From: Pseudomonas trivialis
GTDB taxonomy: Bacteria; Pseudomonadota; Gammaproteobacteria; Pseudomonadales; Pseudomonadaceae
Direction: 5' to 3'
Assembly: GCF_001439805.1 (NCBI RefSeq)
Contig: NZ_JYLK01000005.1
Coordinates: 186,001-250,000, forward strand
DNA: 64,000 nt
How positions within the stretch are numbered: the stretch's first letter is position 1; every line of letters starts with the position of its first letter. Under the pieces are notes generated by a model. It was not told the DNA's origin. It did not search any database and was given only the letters and a program-made list of their open reading frames with translations. This document shows positions 1-19,389 of this stretch, one piece after another. Both the position numbers and the translations under genes were made by a program.

Positions 1-166
1 CGCAACGCCTGCGGCCCTCGCGCAAACTCTACTCCCCCTGATTGATGGCGGCGAAGAGCAAACCCGTGGTTTCGACGACATTCACCGCACCCTGCGCCGG
101 GATGCCTCGAACCAGGCGGCCGATGCCGTGCTGAACCTGATCGGTCTTACACAGGAGGCCTTATGA
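1..166 (+). CDS. lpxB: LpxB lipid-A-disaccharide synthase, C-terminal end only
   Basis: The window opens inside a reading frame that runs from base 2 to the TGA at 164-166 and encodes about 54 residues ending LIGLTQEAL. The segment [10 protein letters not shown] followed by NQAADAV fits the C-terminus of LpxB, the glycosyltransferase that joins UDP-diacylglucosamine to lipid X on the inner membrane in lipid A synthesis. Its stop overlaps the rnhB start as ATGA, the usual lpxB-rnhB junction in gammaproteobacteria. The catalytic part lies outside the window, so the name rests on the short tail plus the rnhB-dnaE-accA context. Confidence 0.8.
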   Translation, partial: ATPAALAQTLLPLIDGGEEQTRGFDDIHRTLRRDASNQAADAVLNLIGLTQEAL

Positions 167-795
167 GCAAGCAAATGGGCCTGGATTTCAGCCTGGTTGC
201 GCACGCCGACGAGCTGGTGGCCGGTGTCGACGAAGTAGGACGCGGCCCGCTGTGTGGCGCAGTCGTGACGGCCGCCGTGATTCTCGACCCGAACCGACCG
301 ATCCTGGGCCTGAATGACTCGAAAAAACTCACCGAAGCACGCCGTGAAAAACTCTACGACGAGATCTGTGAAAAGGCGCTGAGCTGGCATATCGCCCGCG
401 CCGAGGTCGAAGAAATCGACAGGTTGAACATTCTGCACGCCACCATGCTTGCCATGCAGCGCGCGGTGGAAGGCCTGCATATCACGCCGAAAATGGCGAT
501 GATCGACGGCAACCGCTGCCCCAGGCTGACGATGCCATCCGAAGCGGTGGTCAAGGGCGACAGCAAGGTCCCGGCGATTGCGGCGGCCTCGATCCTGGCC
601 AAGGTCAGCCGTGATCGCGAGATGGCTGCGTTCGAGTTGATCTATCCCGGCTATGGCATGGGGGGTAATAAGGGCTACCCGACTCCCGTTCATCTGGAAG
701 CGCTGGCCCGTCTGGGGCCCACTCCGATCCATCGACGCTCGTTCGCCCCGGTACGACAGGCCTATGAGCTGCGCGCGAGCCTGATCGAGGTTTAG
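163..795 (+). CDS. rnhB: Ribonuclease HII
   Basis: Encodes a 210-residue RNase HII, which cuts the RNA strand of RNA-DNA hybrids and removes misincorporated ribonucleotides. The N-terminal motif [11 protein letters not shown] carries the first two metal-binding acids (Asp23, Glu24). LNDSKKL, MIDGN and the [17 protein letters not shown] helix follow, then the C-terminal [12 protein letters not shown] block. Length is typical of the family. The ATG overlaps the lpxB stop (ATGA) and is preceded by an AGGAGG site at 153-158, which settles the start. It is cotranscribed with lpxB and lies just upstream of dnaE. Confidence 0.97.
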   Translation: MSKQMGLDFSLVAHADELVAGVDEVGRGPLCGAVVTAAVILDPNRPILGLNDSKKLTEARREKLYDEICEKALSWHIARAEVEEIDRLNILHATMLAMQRAVEGLHITPKMAMIDGNRCPRLTMPSEAVVKGDSKVPAIAAASILAKVSRDREMAAFELIYPGYGMGGNKGYPTPVHLEALARLGPTPIHRRSFAPVRQAYELRASLIEV

Positions 796-817
796 TCCCA
801 AAGCTGATGTTTTTGCC

Positions 818-842
818 AAGGCCCGGTACAATCCCGGGCCTT
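818..842 (+). terminator. Hairpin between rnhB and dnaE, possibly with a -10 in its loop
   Basis: A 9-bp perfect stem AAGGCCCGG / CCGGGCCTT with a 7-base loop lies 22 bases after the rnhB stop. The tail is GTTGTTT, so it may act as a weak intrinsic terminator. The loop junction contains TACAAT (826-831), which resembles a sigma-70 -10 box; a transcript starting just downstream would carry only the 3' arm. Confidence 0.45.
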
Positions 843-870
843 GTTGTTTCCATGTTTGGACAGGATCACT

Positions 871-4392
<3,522 letters not shown>

Positions 4393-4543
4393 CGGCCAGG
4401 CAGTTTCTTTTTCATCAAGAGAATCGCCTGATCTCGACGAAACATTTAATCTCGACCTGGACGCGCCTGTCCCTTAAGGTAGGGCGCGAACAGACAACCG
4501 GCTGGCCAGGCATGCCCTGGCCGTCGACCCAAGACGGACGCTT

Positions 4544-5491
4544 ATGAACCCGAATTTTCTTGATTTCGAACAGCCGATCGCTGACCTGCAAGCCAAGATC
4601 GAAGAACTGCGCCTGGTCGGCAATGACAATTCGCTGAACATCGGCGATGAAATCGCTCGCCTGCAAGACAAGAGCAGCACGCTCACCGAAGACATCTTCG
4701 GCAAGCTGACCAGCTGGCAGATTGCGCGCCTGGCTCGCCACCCGCGACGTCCGTACACCCTGGATTACATCCAGCACATCTTCACCGAGTTCGACGAGCT
4801 GCATGGCGACCGTCACTTCTCTGACGACGCCGCTATCGTGGGCGGCATTGCGCGCCTGGACGACCAGCCGGTGATGGTGATCGGTCACCAGAAAGGCCGC
4901 GAAGTGCGCGAGAAAGTGCGCCGCAACTTCGGCATGCCGCGTCCGGAAGGCTACCGCAAGGCCTGCCGCCTGATGGAAATGGCCGAGCGCTTCAAGATGC
5001 CGATCCTGACCTTCATCGACACGCCGGGCGCTTACCCTGGCATCGACGCTGAAGAGCGCAACCAGAGCGAAGCGATTGCCTGGAACCTGCGCGTCATGTC
5101 CCGCCTGAAAACCCCGATCATCGCTACCGTGATTGGTGAAGGTGGTTCCGGCGGTGCATTGGCCATTGGCGTGTGCGACCAACTGAACATGCTGCAATAT
5201 TCGACCTACGCGGTAATCTCGCCGGAAGGTTGCGCCTCGATCCTGTGGAAAACCGCCGAAAAGGCGCCGGACGCCGCGGAAGCCATGGGCATTACGGCCG
5301 ATCGCCTCAAGGGCCTGGGTATCGTCGACAAGGTCATCGCCGAGCCATTGGGCGGCGCGCACCGCGACCCGGCCGCGGCCGCCGCGACCATCCGTGCTGA
5401 ACTGGGTGCGCAACTGGCGATGCTCAAGAAGCTGGATAACGAAGCGCTGCTGGCTCGTCGTTATGAGCGCCTGATGAGCTACGGTCTCTAA
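4544..5491 (+). CDS. accA: Acetyl-CoA carboxylase carboxyltransferase alpha subunit
   Basis: Encodes 315 residues beginning [19 protein letters not shown], the characteristic AccA N-terminal helix. With AccD it transfers the carboxyl group from biotin to acetyl-CoA to form malonyl-CoA for fatty acid synthesis. The crotonase-like core contains [18 protein letters not shown] and the oxyanion region [12 protein letters not shown], followed by a helical C-terminus. Length matches the family. It lies 151 bases after dnaE, so it may have its own promoter in that gap. No odd features. Confidence 0.98.
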   Translation: MNPNFLDFEQPIADLQAKIEELRLVGNDNSLNIGDEIARLQDKSSTLTEDIFGKLTSWQIARLARHPRRPYTLDYIQHIFTEFDELHGDRHFSDDAAIVGGIARLDDQPVMVIGHQKGREVREKVRRNFGMPRPEGYRKACRLMEMAERFKMPILTFIDTPGAYPGIDAEERNQSEAIAWNLRVMSRLKTPIIATVIGEGGSGGALAIGVCDQLNMLQYSTYAVISPEGCASILWKTAEKAPDAAEAMGITADRLKGLGIVDKVIAEPLGGAHRDPAAAAATIRAELGAQLAMLKKLDNEALLARRYERLMSYGL

Positions 5492-5507
5492 GTCGCAGCA
5501 ATACCAA

Positions 5508-5601
5508 ATGTGGGAGGGGGCTTGCTCCCGATGGCAGTGGTTCAGTCACCCTATGCGTTGACTGCCACTCAGCCATCGGGAGCAAGTCCCCTCCCACATT
5601 T
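5508..5601. repeat. REP pair (BIME-like), family A
   Basis: Two inverted REP copies: TGTGGGAGGGGGCTTGCTCCCGAT at the left and its near-perfect complement ATCGGGAGCAAGTCCCCTCCCACA at the right, separated by a variable spacer with an inner GCAGTGG / CCACT pairing. It lies between accA and tilS and could fold into a long cruciform. The same core recurs at 20474, 32491, 35095 and 37825. Confidence 0.9.
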
Positions 5602-5645
5602 GCTGTGTGTATGCTCGGATCTCGCATTCCAGAGGGGAGCCCACC

Positions 5646-6953
5646 TTGATCGCCAAACGCCTGCAGACCCTGGCCCCCTGGCGCAATGCCCCGGCCTGGC
5701 ACATCGCTTTCTCCGGCGGGCTTGATTCCACTGTTTTGCTGCACCTGCTGGCCTCCCTCGCAAAAACCCAAACCTTGCCCTCCCTGTACGCGGTTCATGT
5801 TCACCATGGCCTACAGGCTGCCGCTGACGCCTGGCCAGATCACTGCCAGTTGATTTGCGACAGCCTGCAAGTGCCCTTGCGCGTCATGCGCGTACAGGTG
5901 CAGCCCGGCGCAAGCCTTGAGCGCGCGGCGCGGGAGGCGCGCTATCAGGCGTTCAGCGAGGTGCTCGGGGCAGGGGAGGTATTGCTGACCGGCCAGCACC
6001 GTGACGATCAAGCCGAAACCCTGTTGTTCCGCTTGCTGCGCGGCGCCGGTGTGCGAGGCCTTGCCGCCATGCCCGCGCATCGTCCATTGGCGCGAGGATA
6101 TCTGGTGCGGCCGTTACTGGCTCTATCACGCGTCGAGCTCGAAGCCTACGCAGCCGAGCATCAATTGAAATGGATCGAAGACCCTTCCAACGCCGATCCA
6201 CGCTTCTCACGCAATTACCTGCGTCATGGTGTGCTCCCGACGCTGACGCAGCGCTGGCCTCAAGCGGTTGCCAGCCTGGCTCGCAGCGCCGAGCATTTGA
6301 GCGAAGCCCAGGGCTTGCTGGATGAATTGGCGCAGATCGACCTGCAAACTGCCGATCAACCTTCGCCTTTTGCCTGGCTGCCATTGCCGTCGCTTGCGCT
6401 GGGCCCCTTGCAGGCGCTGTCTGACGCGCGCCAGCGAAATGCCCTGCGCCACTGGCTCGCTCCGCTCACCCGCTTGCCCGACAGCGACCATTGGGCGGGC
6501 TGGAACTCCTTGCGCGATGCCAAGGGCGACGCACAGCCGCTATGGCATCTGGCTGACGGTGATTTGCACCGCTGTGGCGAGCGCATCTGGTGGCTGCCCT
6601 CCACTTATTCGGAATTTTCCGACGCGCCGTTTAGCTGGCCACTCCCGCATACCCCGCTAGAGTTACCGGGTAATGGCCGTGTGTGGTGCGAGGGCTCCCC
6701 GCCAGAGGGGCCGCTGGAAATTCGCTATCGCCAGGGCGGTGAAGTCATGGAAGTGCCAGGTCGAGGCCGGCGTGACCTCAAGCGTTTGCTCAACGAAAGC
6801 GGATTGCCGGGGTTCATGCGTGGCAGATTGCCGCTGCTGTATCAGGGGGAGCGCCTGCTGGCTGTCCCAGCCCTGGCCGGGCTATGGCCTTGCTCGCCTG
6901 CTGGCTGGCAATTGCATTGGGTGCCACAGAGCTGCGATCAAGGTTTGAGCTGA
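5646..6953 (+). CDS. tilS: tRNA(Ile)-lysidine synthetase
   Basis: Encodes about 435 residues of the ATP-dependent enzyme that converts cytidine 34 of tRNA-Ile(CAU) to lysidine, switching decoding from AUG to AUA. The PP-loop SGGLDS motif sits at residues 23-28, the GQHRDDQAETLL segment follows, and the C-terminal recognition domain ends with KRLLNESGLPGFMRGRLPLL. I chose the TTG at 5646 because AGAGGGG at 5631-5637 is well placed as a ribosome binding site; an in-frame GTG at 5607 sits beside the REP element and is less likely. The exact start is uncertain. Confidence 0.93.
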   Translation: MIAKRLQTLAPWRNAPAWHIAFSGGLDSTVLLHLLASLAKTQTLPSLYAVHVHHGLQAAADAWPDHCQLICDSLQVPLRVMRVQVQPGASLERAAREARYQAFSEVLGAGEVLLTGQHRDDQAETLLFRLLRGAGVRGLAAMPAHRPLARGYLVRPLLALSRVELEAYAAEHQLKWIEDPSNADPRFSRNYLRHGVLPTLTQRWPQAVASLARSAEHLSEAQGLLDELAQIDLQTADQPSPFAWLPLPSLALGPLQALSDARQRNALRHWLAPLTRLPDSDHWAGWNSLRDAKGDAQPLWHLADGDLHRCGERIWWLPSTYSEFSDAPFSWPLPHTPLELPGNGRVWCEGSPPEGPLEIRYRQGGEVMEVPGRGRRDLKRLLNESGLPGFMRGRLPLLYQGERLLAVPALAGLWPCSPAGWQLHWVPQSCDQGLS

Positions 6954-7205
6954 TAGAGCCTTTCCGGTAGACTACGCTCCCTTCTTGATACAACTTCTGT
7001 GGATTCGCCTGAATCGCAGCAGTTGCCGATTACCAGGCAGTCTTTGCTGGGCGATTCCAAAAAATGTGTAGCGATCAACGTACCGGTGTTCCATTGCTGG
7101 TCTGTCACCACGCGGCGGTTTTTTTGAAAGGTGCACTGTGATTAATGCAGGTGATCGGGGGCTTCGGCCTCTCTTCGCTTTCCCCGGCGGCTCGGACCGC
7201 TTTAA

Positions 7206-9709
<2,504 letters not shown>

Positions 9710-9744
9710 GCGGTATTTCTCCGGTAAACTTTCCCACGCTTTAT

Positions 9745-11156
<1,412 letters not shown>

Positions 11157-11247
11157 CCGTTAACCGGTTAAAAATGTAAAAAAGTCGACGGACTGCGTCG
11201 GAAAACTCACGACAAAGTGAATTTCGACGTTAATCTGTTGGCCATCT

Positions 11248-11279
11248 AGCACAAGCCTGGTTTTTCCAGGCTTCGTGCT
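11248..11279 (+). terminator. Strong hairpin between eno and ftsB
   Basis: AGCACAAGCCTGG pairs with CCAGGCTT-C-GTGCT across a TTTTT loop, giving 13 base pairs with one bulged C. It lies 92 bases after eno and 59 before ftsB. There is no U tract after the stem, so it is either a Rho-assisted terminator or an RNA-processing structure. Confidence 0.4.
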
Positions 11280-11337
11280 GTCAGTTGCTGCAAAAGTTTT
11301 GCATGGCGGTCTTTTTTCACTGGATACCCGATATTCG

Positions 11338-11616
11338 ATGCGCAGTCCCAATTGGTTGTTCCTCGTCTTGCTCTTGTTGCTGGCTGGCCTGCAGTACCGC
11401 CTATGGGTGGGTAATGGCAGCTTTGCGCAGGTAAAAGACCTGAATGAGCAAATTGCTGCACAGCACGCCGAAAACGAAATCCTGCTGGAGCGCAATCGCG
11501 TCCTCGATGCCGAAGTGCTTGAGCTGAAAAAAGGCACGGAGACCGTCGAAGAACGGGCTCGTCATGAATTGGGCATGGTCAAGGAGGGCGAGACCCTCTA
11601 CCAGTTGGCCCAATGA
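11338..11616 (+). CDS. ftsB: Cell division protein FtsB
   Basis: Encodes 92 residues with the FtsB layout: a short cytoplasmic start (MRSPN), one membrane span of Leu/Val residues (about 5-22), then a periplasmic coiled coil (about 30-66) and the conserved tail EERARHELGMVKEGE. It bridges FtsL and FtsQ in the divisome. I chose the ATG at 11338, which gives the usual length; the in-frame extension upstream runs back through the hairpin. Its stop overlaps the ispD start (ATGA), the conserved ftsB-ispD pairing. Confidence 0.95.
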   Translation: MRSPNWLFLVLLLLLAGLQYRLWVGNGSFAQVKDLNEQIAAQHAENEILLERNRVLDAEVLELKKGTETVEERARHELGMVKEGETLYQLAQ

Positions 11617-12320
11617 CTCAGCGTTTGCCGGCCTTCTGGGCCGTGATTCCCGCCGCGGGCGTTGGTGCCCGTATGGCTGCGGACCGTCCCAAGCAATACT
11701 TGCAACTGGGCGGACGCACTATTCTCGAACACAGCCTAGGCTGTTTTCTCGATCACCCGATGCTCAAGGGCCTGGTGGTCAGTCTTGCTCCAAATGATCC
11801 TTACTGGCCTGGCCTGGCCTGTGCTGCCGACCCGCGTATCCAGCGTGCGGACGGCGGCTCGGAGCGCTCGGGCTCGGTGCTCAACGCGTTGCTGCAGCTC
11901 AATGCCCTGGGGGCCGGCGATGAGGATTGGGTGCTGGTGCACGATGCGGCAAGGCCGAATTTGAGCCGCGACGATCTCGAAACGCTATTGGCTGAACTGG
12001 CGGACGACCCGGTGGGCGGCCTGCTGGCGGTGCCGGCGCGCGACACGCTCAAGCGTGCAGACAAGCGCGGTCGTGTGGTGGAGACCGTTGATCGCAGCCT
12101 GATCTGGCAGGCGTACACGCCGCAGATGTTCCGCCTGGGCGCTTTGCATCGTGCCCTGGCTGACAGTCTGGTGGCGGATGCAGTGATTACCGATGAAGCC
12201 TCGGCGATGGAATGGTCCGGTCAGGCGCCGCGATTGATTGAGGGGCGTTCGGACAATATCAAGGTGACTCGGCCGGAAGATCTGGAGTGGCTCAGGTTGC
12301 GGTGGGCCAATCGTAGATAG
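11613..12320 (+). CDS. ispD: 2-C-methyl-D-erythritol 4-phosphate cytidylyltransferase
   Basis: Encodes 235 residues that transfer CMP to MEP in the non-mevalonate isoprenoid pathway. The nucleotide-binding start VIPAAGVGARM with RPKQYLQL, the VHDAARPNL metal site and the C-terminal DNIKVTRPEDL are all present. Translation is coupled to ftsB by a 4-base overlap. The next pathway step in this window, ispF, lies 3 kb downstream beyond the formaldehyde genes. Confidence 0.97.
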   Translation: MTQRLPAFWAVIPAAGVGARMAADRPKQYLQLGGRTILEHSLGCFLDHPMLKGLVVSLAPNDPYWPGLACAADPRIQRADGGSERSGSVLNALLQLNALGAGDEDWVLVHDAARPNLSRDDLETLLAELADDPVGGLLAVPARDTLKRADKRGRVVETVDRSLIWQAYTPQMFRLGALHRALADSLVADAVITDEASAMEWSGQAPRLIEGRSDNIKVTRPEDLEWLRLRWANRR

Positions 12321-12369
12321 TCAGTTAAACCGAGTCGCCTGCGATGAGGCCGGTGCAGGCAACGCAGAC

Positions 12370-13266
12370 TCACTGGCTGTACTCCGGCCTTCCCGCCAAC
12401 CCCTCCTTCAAAAAATCCACCAGCTTGCGCACTTTGGGCGACAGATGCCGCTGCTGCGGATACAGCCCCCACACCGCCGTATTCGGCGGCTGATGCGCCT
12501 CAAGCAGCGACACCAGCGCGCCACTGTGCAAGTGCTCCAGCACGTAGTAATCCGGCAACTGGCACAATCCAACGCCCTGCAATGCCGCGTCCAGCACCGC
12601 CTGCCCACTGTTACAGCGCCAGTTTCCCTGGACCCGCTGGGAAAATTCGCGCCCGTCCTGGGCCAGTTGCCAGATATCCGAACTGCCGATCAGGCAGTTG
12701 TGCCGACTCAATTCCGACAAACTGTGGGGCCGACCGTACCGCGCGAGGTAGGACGGTGATGCGCATACATACATGCGCCTTGGCGCCAGGCGGCTGGCGA
12801 CCATGCGCGAGTCCTGCAGGCGGCCAAGGCGGATCGCCAGGTCCAGGCCTTCATGCACCAGGTCCAACTGCCGGTTGCTCAGTTCGATATCCACGCGCAA
12901 CTGCGGATACAACCCCATGAACCGTGTCACCAGCGGCACGATAAACCGCTCGCCGTAGGCCACCGCGCAGGTCATGCGCAGCATGCCCTTGGGCTCGCTG
13001 GCCAGGTCGCCGACCGCGCGCAGGGCTTCCTCGCGGCCGTCCTGCAGGCGCTGGCAATGCTGCAGGAAGGTCTGGCCGGCTTCAGTCAGCGTCACCTTGC
13101 GCGTACTGCGGTACAGCAACCGCGTTTGCAGGCGCTCTTCCAGGCGCGCCACTTGCCGGCTGATATGGGACGAGGACACGCCCAGGCGCTCGGCCGCCGC
13201 CGTGAACTGGCTGCACTCGGCCACCGCCACGAACTCATCGATGCCTTCCCAGCGGTTCTCCAACAT
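12370..13266 (-). CDS. gfnR: LysR-type regulator divergent from formaldehyde genes (GfnR-like)
   Basis: Encodes 298 residues with an N-terminal winged helix-turn-helix (FVAVAECSQFTAAAERLGVS, with SSHISRQVARLE as recognition helix, roughly residues 9-45) and a LysR substrate-binding domain. It is transcribed away from frmA across a 110-base gap, the classic LysR layout. In P. aeruginosa the gene at this site, GfnR, activates frmA/fghA in response to formaldehyde; the function here is inferred from position and family. The start MLENRWEGID at 13266 is preferred over an 18-residue extension because AGGGAT precedes it. Confidence 0.82.
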   Translation of the reverse strand: MLENRWEGIDEFVAVAECSQFTAAAERLGVSSSHISRQVARLEERLQTRLLYRSTRKVTLTEAGQTFLQHCQRLQDGREEALRAVGDLASEPKGMLRMTCAVAYGERFIVPLVTRFMGLYPQLRVDIELSNRQLDLVHEGLDLAIRLGRLQDSRMVASRLAPRRMYVCASPSYLARYGRPHSLSELSRHNCLIGSSDIWQLAQDGREFSQRVQGNWRCNSGQAVLDAALQGVGLCQLPDYYVLEHLHSGALVSLLEAHQPPNTAVWGLYPQQRHLSPKVRKLVDFLKEGLAGRPEYSQ

Positions 13267-14489
<1,223 letters not shown>

Positions 14490-14497
14490 GGTCGGCC

Positions 14498-15343
14498 ATG
14501 AGTCTGGAAAACCTGTCTTGCCAGAAAAGCTTCGGCGGCTGGCATAAACGCTACAAGCATCACTCGGCTGTGCTCGATTGCGACATGACCTTCGCCGTCT
14601 ACCTGCCGCCACAGGCCGAGCAGGGCGGCAAGCTGCCGGTGCTGTACTGGCTGTCCGGCCTGACCTGCACCGACGAGAATTTCATGCAGAAGGCCGGCGC
14701 CCAGCGCATGGCCGCCGAGCTGGGCTTGATCATCGTCGCGCCCGACACCAGCCCGCGTGGGCCGGGCGTGCCGGACGACCCGGAGAATGCCTGGGATTTC
14801 GGCCTGGGCGCCGGTTTCTACCTGAACGCCACGCAGCAACCCTGGGCCACGCATTATCGGATGCATGACTACGTGGTGCAGGAATTGCCGGCGTTGGTTG
14901 AAGCGCATTTCCCGGCTTCGGACAAGCGCGGCATCAGTGGCCACTCCATGGGTGGCCACGGGGCATTGGTGTGCGCACTGCGCAACCCCGGTCGCTACCT
15001 GTCGGTGTCGGCGTTTTCGCCCATCAACAACCCGATGGACTGCCCCTGGGGCCAGAAAGCCTTCTCCCGTTACCTGGGCGAAGAGCGCGCCAAGTGGCGC
15101 GAGTGGGATGCCTGCGTGCTGATCAGCGAAGCCTCGGAAAAGCTGCCGTTGTTGGTGGACCAGGGTGATCGTGACGATTTCCTCGCCGAGCAGCTCAAGC
15201 CCGAAGCTCTGCAGCAGGCGGCCAGGGCGGCCAGCCATCCGCTGGAACTGCGTCTGCAACCGGGTTACGACCACAGCTACTTCTTTATTGCCAGTTTCAT
15301 CGACGATCATTTGCGCCATCACGGACGCGCTTTGCTCGGTTAA
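14498..15343 (+). CDS. fghA: S-formylglutathione hydrolase
   Basis: Encodes 281 residues of an alpha/beta hydrolase (esterase D family) that hydrolyses S-formylglutathione to formate and glutathione. The nucleophile elbow is [10 protein letters not shown]; the catalytic Asp lies in [10 protein letters not shown] and the His in PGYDHSYFF. It forms a two-gene operon with frmA and completes formaldehyde detoxification. Confidence 0.96.
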   Translation: MSLENLSCQKSFGGWHKRYKHHSAVLDCDMTFAVYLPPQAEQGGKLPVLYWLSGLTCTDENFMQKAGAQRMAAELGLIIVAPDTSPRGPGVPDDPENAWDFGLGAGFYLNATQQPWATHYRMHDYVVQELPALVEAHFPASDKRGISGHSMGGHGALVCALRNPGRYLSVSAFSPINNPMDCPWGQKAFSRYLGEERAKWREWDACVLISEASEKLPLLVDQGDRDDFLAEQLKPEALQQAARAASHPLELRLQPGYDHSYFFIASFIDDHLRHHGRALLG

Positions 15344-15360
15344 TCTGCGGCAAAAGTAGG

Positions 15361-15366
15361 TAGAAT
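15361..15366 (+). promoter_or_regulatory. Candidate -10 box for ispF
   Basis: TAGAAT lies 32 bases before the ispF ATG. A start about 7 bases downstream would fall inside the terminator hairpin, so the ispF message would keep only its 3' arm (CGGGGCG), which could serve as the ribosome binding site. No convincing -35 is seen. Confidence 0.35.
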
Positions 15367-15367
15367 C

Positions 15368-15397
15368 ACGCCCTGAATTAAATCGGGGCGTTTTTTT
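15368..15397 (+). terminator. Intrinsic terminator of frmA-fghA abutting the ispF start codon
   Basis: ACGCCC (15368-15373) pairs with GGGCGT (15386-15391), followed by seven T residues that run directly into the ispF ATG at 15398. The structure has all elements of a Rho-independent terminator. In a read-through transcript it would hide the purine-rich sequence just before ispF. Confidence 0.7.
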
Positions 15398-15871
15398 ATG
15401 CGTATTGGCCACGGCTACGATGTGCACCGTTTCGCTGAAGGCGAGTTCATCACCCTGGGCGGCGTGCGAATCGCGCATCACCACGGGTTGTTGGCGCATT
15501 CGGACGGCGATGTACTGTTGCATGCCTTGAGTGATGCCTTGCTCGGCGCGGCGGCACTGGGTGATATCGGCAAGCACTTTCCGGACACCGACCCGACGTT
15601 CAAGGGCGCGGACAGCCGTGTGTTGCTGCGCCATGTGGTCGGACTCATCCACGCCAGGGGCTGGAAGGTCGGCAACGTCGATAACACCATCGTGGCCCAG
15701 GCACCGAAAATGGCGCCCCACATCGAGTCGATGCGCGCGCTGATCGCCGCCGACCTGCAAATAGAACTGGATCAAGTGAACGTGAAAGCCACCACCACCG
15801 AAAAGCTCGGGTTTACCGGTCGTGAAGAGGGCATTGCGGTGCACTCTGTCGCCTTGTTGCTGCGCGCATGA
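15398..15871 (+). CDS. ispF: 2-C-methyl-D-erythritol 2,4-cyclodiphosphate synthase
   Basis: Encodes 157 residues of the trimeric MEP-pathway cyclase. Zinc ligands lie in GYDVHRF (Asp8, His10) and [11 protein letters not shown] (His42). [20 protein letters not shown] is the conserved C-terminal segment. The stop overlaps the truD start (ATGA). The start codon follows a terminator-like T run, an unusual arrangement that suggests the ribosome binding site is the hairpin's own 3' arm. Confidence 0.97.
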   Translation: MRIGHGYDVHRFAEGEFITLGGVRIAHHHGLLAHSDGDVLLHALSDALLGAAALGDIGKHFPDTDPTFKGADSRVLLRHVVGLIHARGWKVGNVDNTIVAQAPKMAPHIESMRALIAADLQIELDQVNVKATTTEKLGFTGREEGIAVHSVALLLRA

Positions 15872-16913
15872 ATGAACTGCAATTGCTGGGCCCGCGGGCT
15901 TATGGCGAGGCGCTGGGCAGCGCGGTCCTGAAGGCGACCGCCGAGGATTTCCAGGTCGATGAGGTGCTGGATATTCCGCTGAGCGGCGACGGCGAACACC
16001 TGTGGTTGTGGGTGGAAAAACGCGGCCTGAACACCGAAGAGGCAGCGCGACGCATCGCCAAGGCGGCGGGCGTGCCGCTGCGCACGGTCAGTTACGCCGG
16101 GCTCAAGGATCGCCAGGCGTTGACCCGCCAATGGTTCAGCGTGCAGCTGCCCGGCAAGGCCGACCCGGACATGAGTGGTGCGCAAAACGACACCCTCAAG
16201 ATCCTGGAAATGAAACGCCACAAGCGCAAATTGCAGCGCGGTGCTCATTCGGCCAATGGCTTTACCCTGCGCCTGACGCAACTGGCCGGTGACACCGCCG
16301 CCATCGACGCACGTCTGCAACGGATTGCCCGGCACGGTATTCCCAATTATTTCGGCACCCAGCGCTTTGGCCATAATGGCGGCAACGTCGTGGATGCCCG
16401 CGAATGGGCTGCGCGCAAGGCGTTGCCGGAGCAGCGCGCGGTGCGTTCGCGGTTACTGTCCACGGCGCGCAGTTTTCTGTTCAATAAAGTGCTGGCCGCC
16501 CGCGTGGCGGATGGTTCGTGGCAGCGTGCCCAGGTTGGCGACTTGCTGGCATTTACCGACAGTCGCAGTTTTTTTCCGGCGGGGGAGGCTGAATGCAGCG
16601 ACCCGCGCCTGGCCATCCTGGACCTGCACCCCACCGGCCCACAATGGGGCGAGGGCGACTCTCCAGCGAAAGGTCTTACCTTTGAGCTGGAACAATCTGT
16701 CGCCGCCGGCGAAGCGGACCTGCGGGATTGGCTGGTAAATGCCGGAATGAGCCAGGAACGTCGCATTCTGCGGCTGCCCATTGGCGGGTTGACGTGGCAT
16801 TATCCCCGGCCTGACATTCTGCAATTGGAATTTGTCCTGCCGGCCGGATGCTTCGCCACTGTCTTGGTGCGCGAGCTTGTTGATCTGGTGCCAGTGGGGC
16901 AGACGGACAGCCC

Positions 16914-16926
<13 letters not shown>
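15868..16926 (+). CDS. truD: tRNA pseudouridine(13) synthase
   Basis: Encodes 352 residues. The catalytic aspartate is in the motif [15 protein letters not shown], and [16 protein letters not shown] is the second TruD signature. It makes pseudouridine 13 in tRNA-Glu. It overlaps ispF by 4 bases and surE by 13 bases, so translation is likely coupled through the ispF-truD-surE-pcm run. Confidence 0.96.
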
Positions 16927-18340
<1,414 letters not shown>

Positions 18341-18512
18341 TCATTTATGGGCGGGCAGTGAATTCCGTTGCAGGGGATGTGTCTTACGGCGGGGTCTATC
18401 GAATCACGTGATCAGGCATTGGCGGTAAAAAACCAATGCACAGTTATACTTGCGGCATCTTTCAAGCCTGATACAGGCATTCATGTTCAGCCACCATCAA
18501 AGGGAGCGGCGG

Positions 18513-19349
18513 GTGAGTCTCACAGGTCTTGCGCAGCGTATGAGTAAAACTAGCTTTCAGCGACTGGTGCTTGGCCTTGTCTTGAGTTCGTTACTGGCAG
18601 CCTGCTCCAGCACGCCAAGCGGCGGCGCACGGGTCGTTGACCGTACCAGGGCGGTGCCGCAGAAGCCTACGGTCACCACCGGGCAATATGTGGTGCGCAA
18701 GGGCGATACGATGTTCTCGATCGCCTTTCGTTATGGCTGGGACTACAAGGCACTCGCAGCTCGTAACAATATTCCCGTGCCTTATACCATCCATCCGGGA
18801 CAGACGATTCGCTTCGACGGTCGCAGCGGTTCCGCGCCCGTGTCCGTGGTGACAAGCAGCGGCTCTTCGTCATCCTCCTCAAGCAAGACCACTATTACCA
18901 CCCGGCCTGCCGGCACGGCGGCACCGACTGTCGCAAACAGGCCCGCGCCTGCGCCGCTGCCCCCTGCGGGCCCTGCGCCGAAGGGCTGGGGATGGCCTTC
19001 AAACGGGGTGTTAATTGGAAAATTCTCTTCAAACGGCAGTTTGAATAAAGGCATTGATATCGCCGGGGATTTGGGACAGCCTGTTTTAGCTGCGTCTGAT
19101 GGGACAGTGGTTTACGCCGGGAGTGGTTTACGGGGCTACGGCGAGCTGGTCATCATCAAGCACAGTGACACCTACGTCAGTGCTTACGGTCACAACCGCA
19201 GGCTGTTGGTTCGGGAGGGGCAGCAGGTCAAGGTCGGACAGACGATTGCTGAAATGGGGTCAACGGGGACAGACCGGGTGAAACTGCATTTTGAGATTCG
19301 CCGTCAGGGGAAGCCCGTCGATCCGCTGCAATTCCTACCCCGTCGTTGA
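18513..19349 (+). CDS. nlpD: NlpD-type lipoprotein with LysM and degenerate LytM domain
   Basis: Encodes about 278 residues from a GTG at 18513, supported by AAGGGAGCGG just upstream. A hydrophobic segment ends in LLAAC, a lipobox with Cys31. A LysM domain follows (QYVVRKGDTMFSIAF, with IPVPYTIHPGQTI), then a Ser/Pro-rich linker, then an M23/LytM fold. The first zinc ligand of active M23 peptidases (His of HxxxD) is replaced by Asn in NKGIDIAG, while LHFEIR keeps the last His. It is therefore probably an amidase activator, as known for E. coli NlpD. Promoters for rpoS commonly lie within this gene in pseudomonads. Confidence 0.93.
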   Translation: MSLTGLAQRMSKTSFQRLVLGLVLSSLLAACSSTPSGGARVVDRTRAVPQKPTVTTGQYVVRKGDTMFSIAFRYGWDYKALAARNNIPVPYTIHPGQTIRFDGRSGSAPVSVVTSSGSSSSSSSKTTITTRPAGTAAPTVANRPAPAPLPPAGPAPKGWGWPSNGVLIGKFSSNGSLNKGIDIAGDLGQPVLAASDGTVVYAGSGLRGYGELVIIKHSDTYVSAYGHNRRLLVREGQQVKVGQTIAEMGSTGTDRVKLHFEIRRQGKPVDPLQFLPRR

Positions 19350-19358
19350 TGTGTTACC

Positions 19359-19389
19359 AGCCTGTTCCCTCACGTAGAAGGAACAGGCT
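19359..19389 (+). promoter_or_regulatory. 10-bp hairpin in the nlpD-rpoS gap (rpoS leader)
   Basis: AGCCTGTTCC and GGAACAGGCT form a perfect 10-bp stem around an 11-base loop (CTCACGTAGAA). It begins 10 bases after the nlpD stop and ends 65 bases before the rpoS ATG. There is no U tract. It would be present in any rpoS message that starts inside nlpD. Confidence 0.5.
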
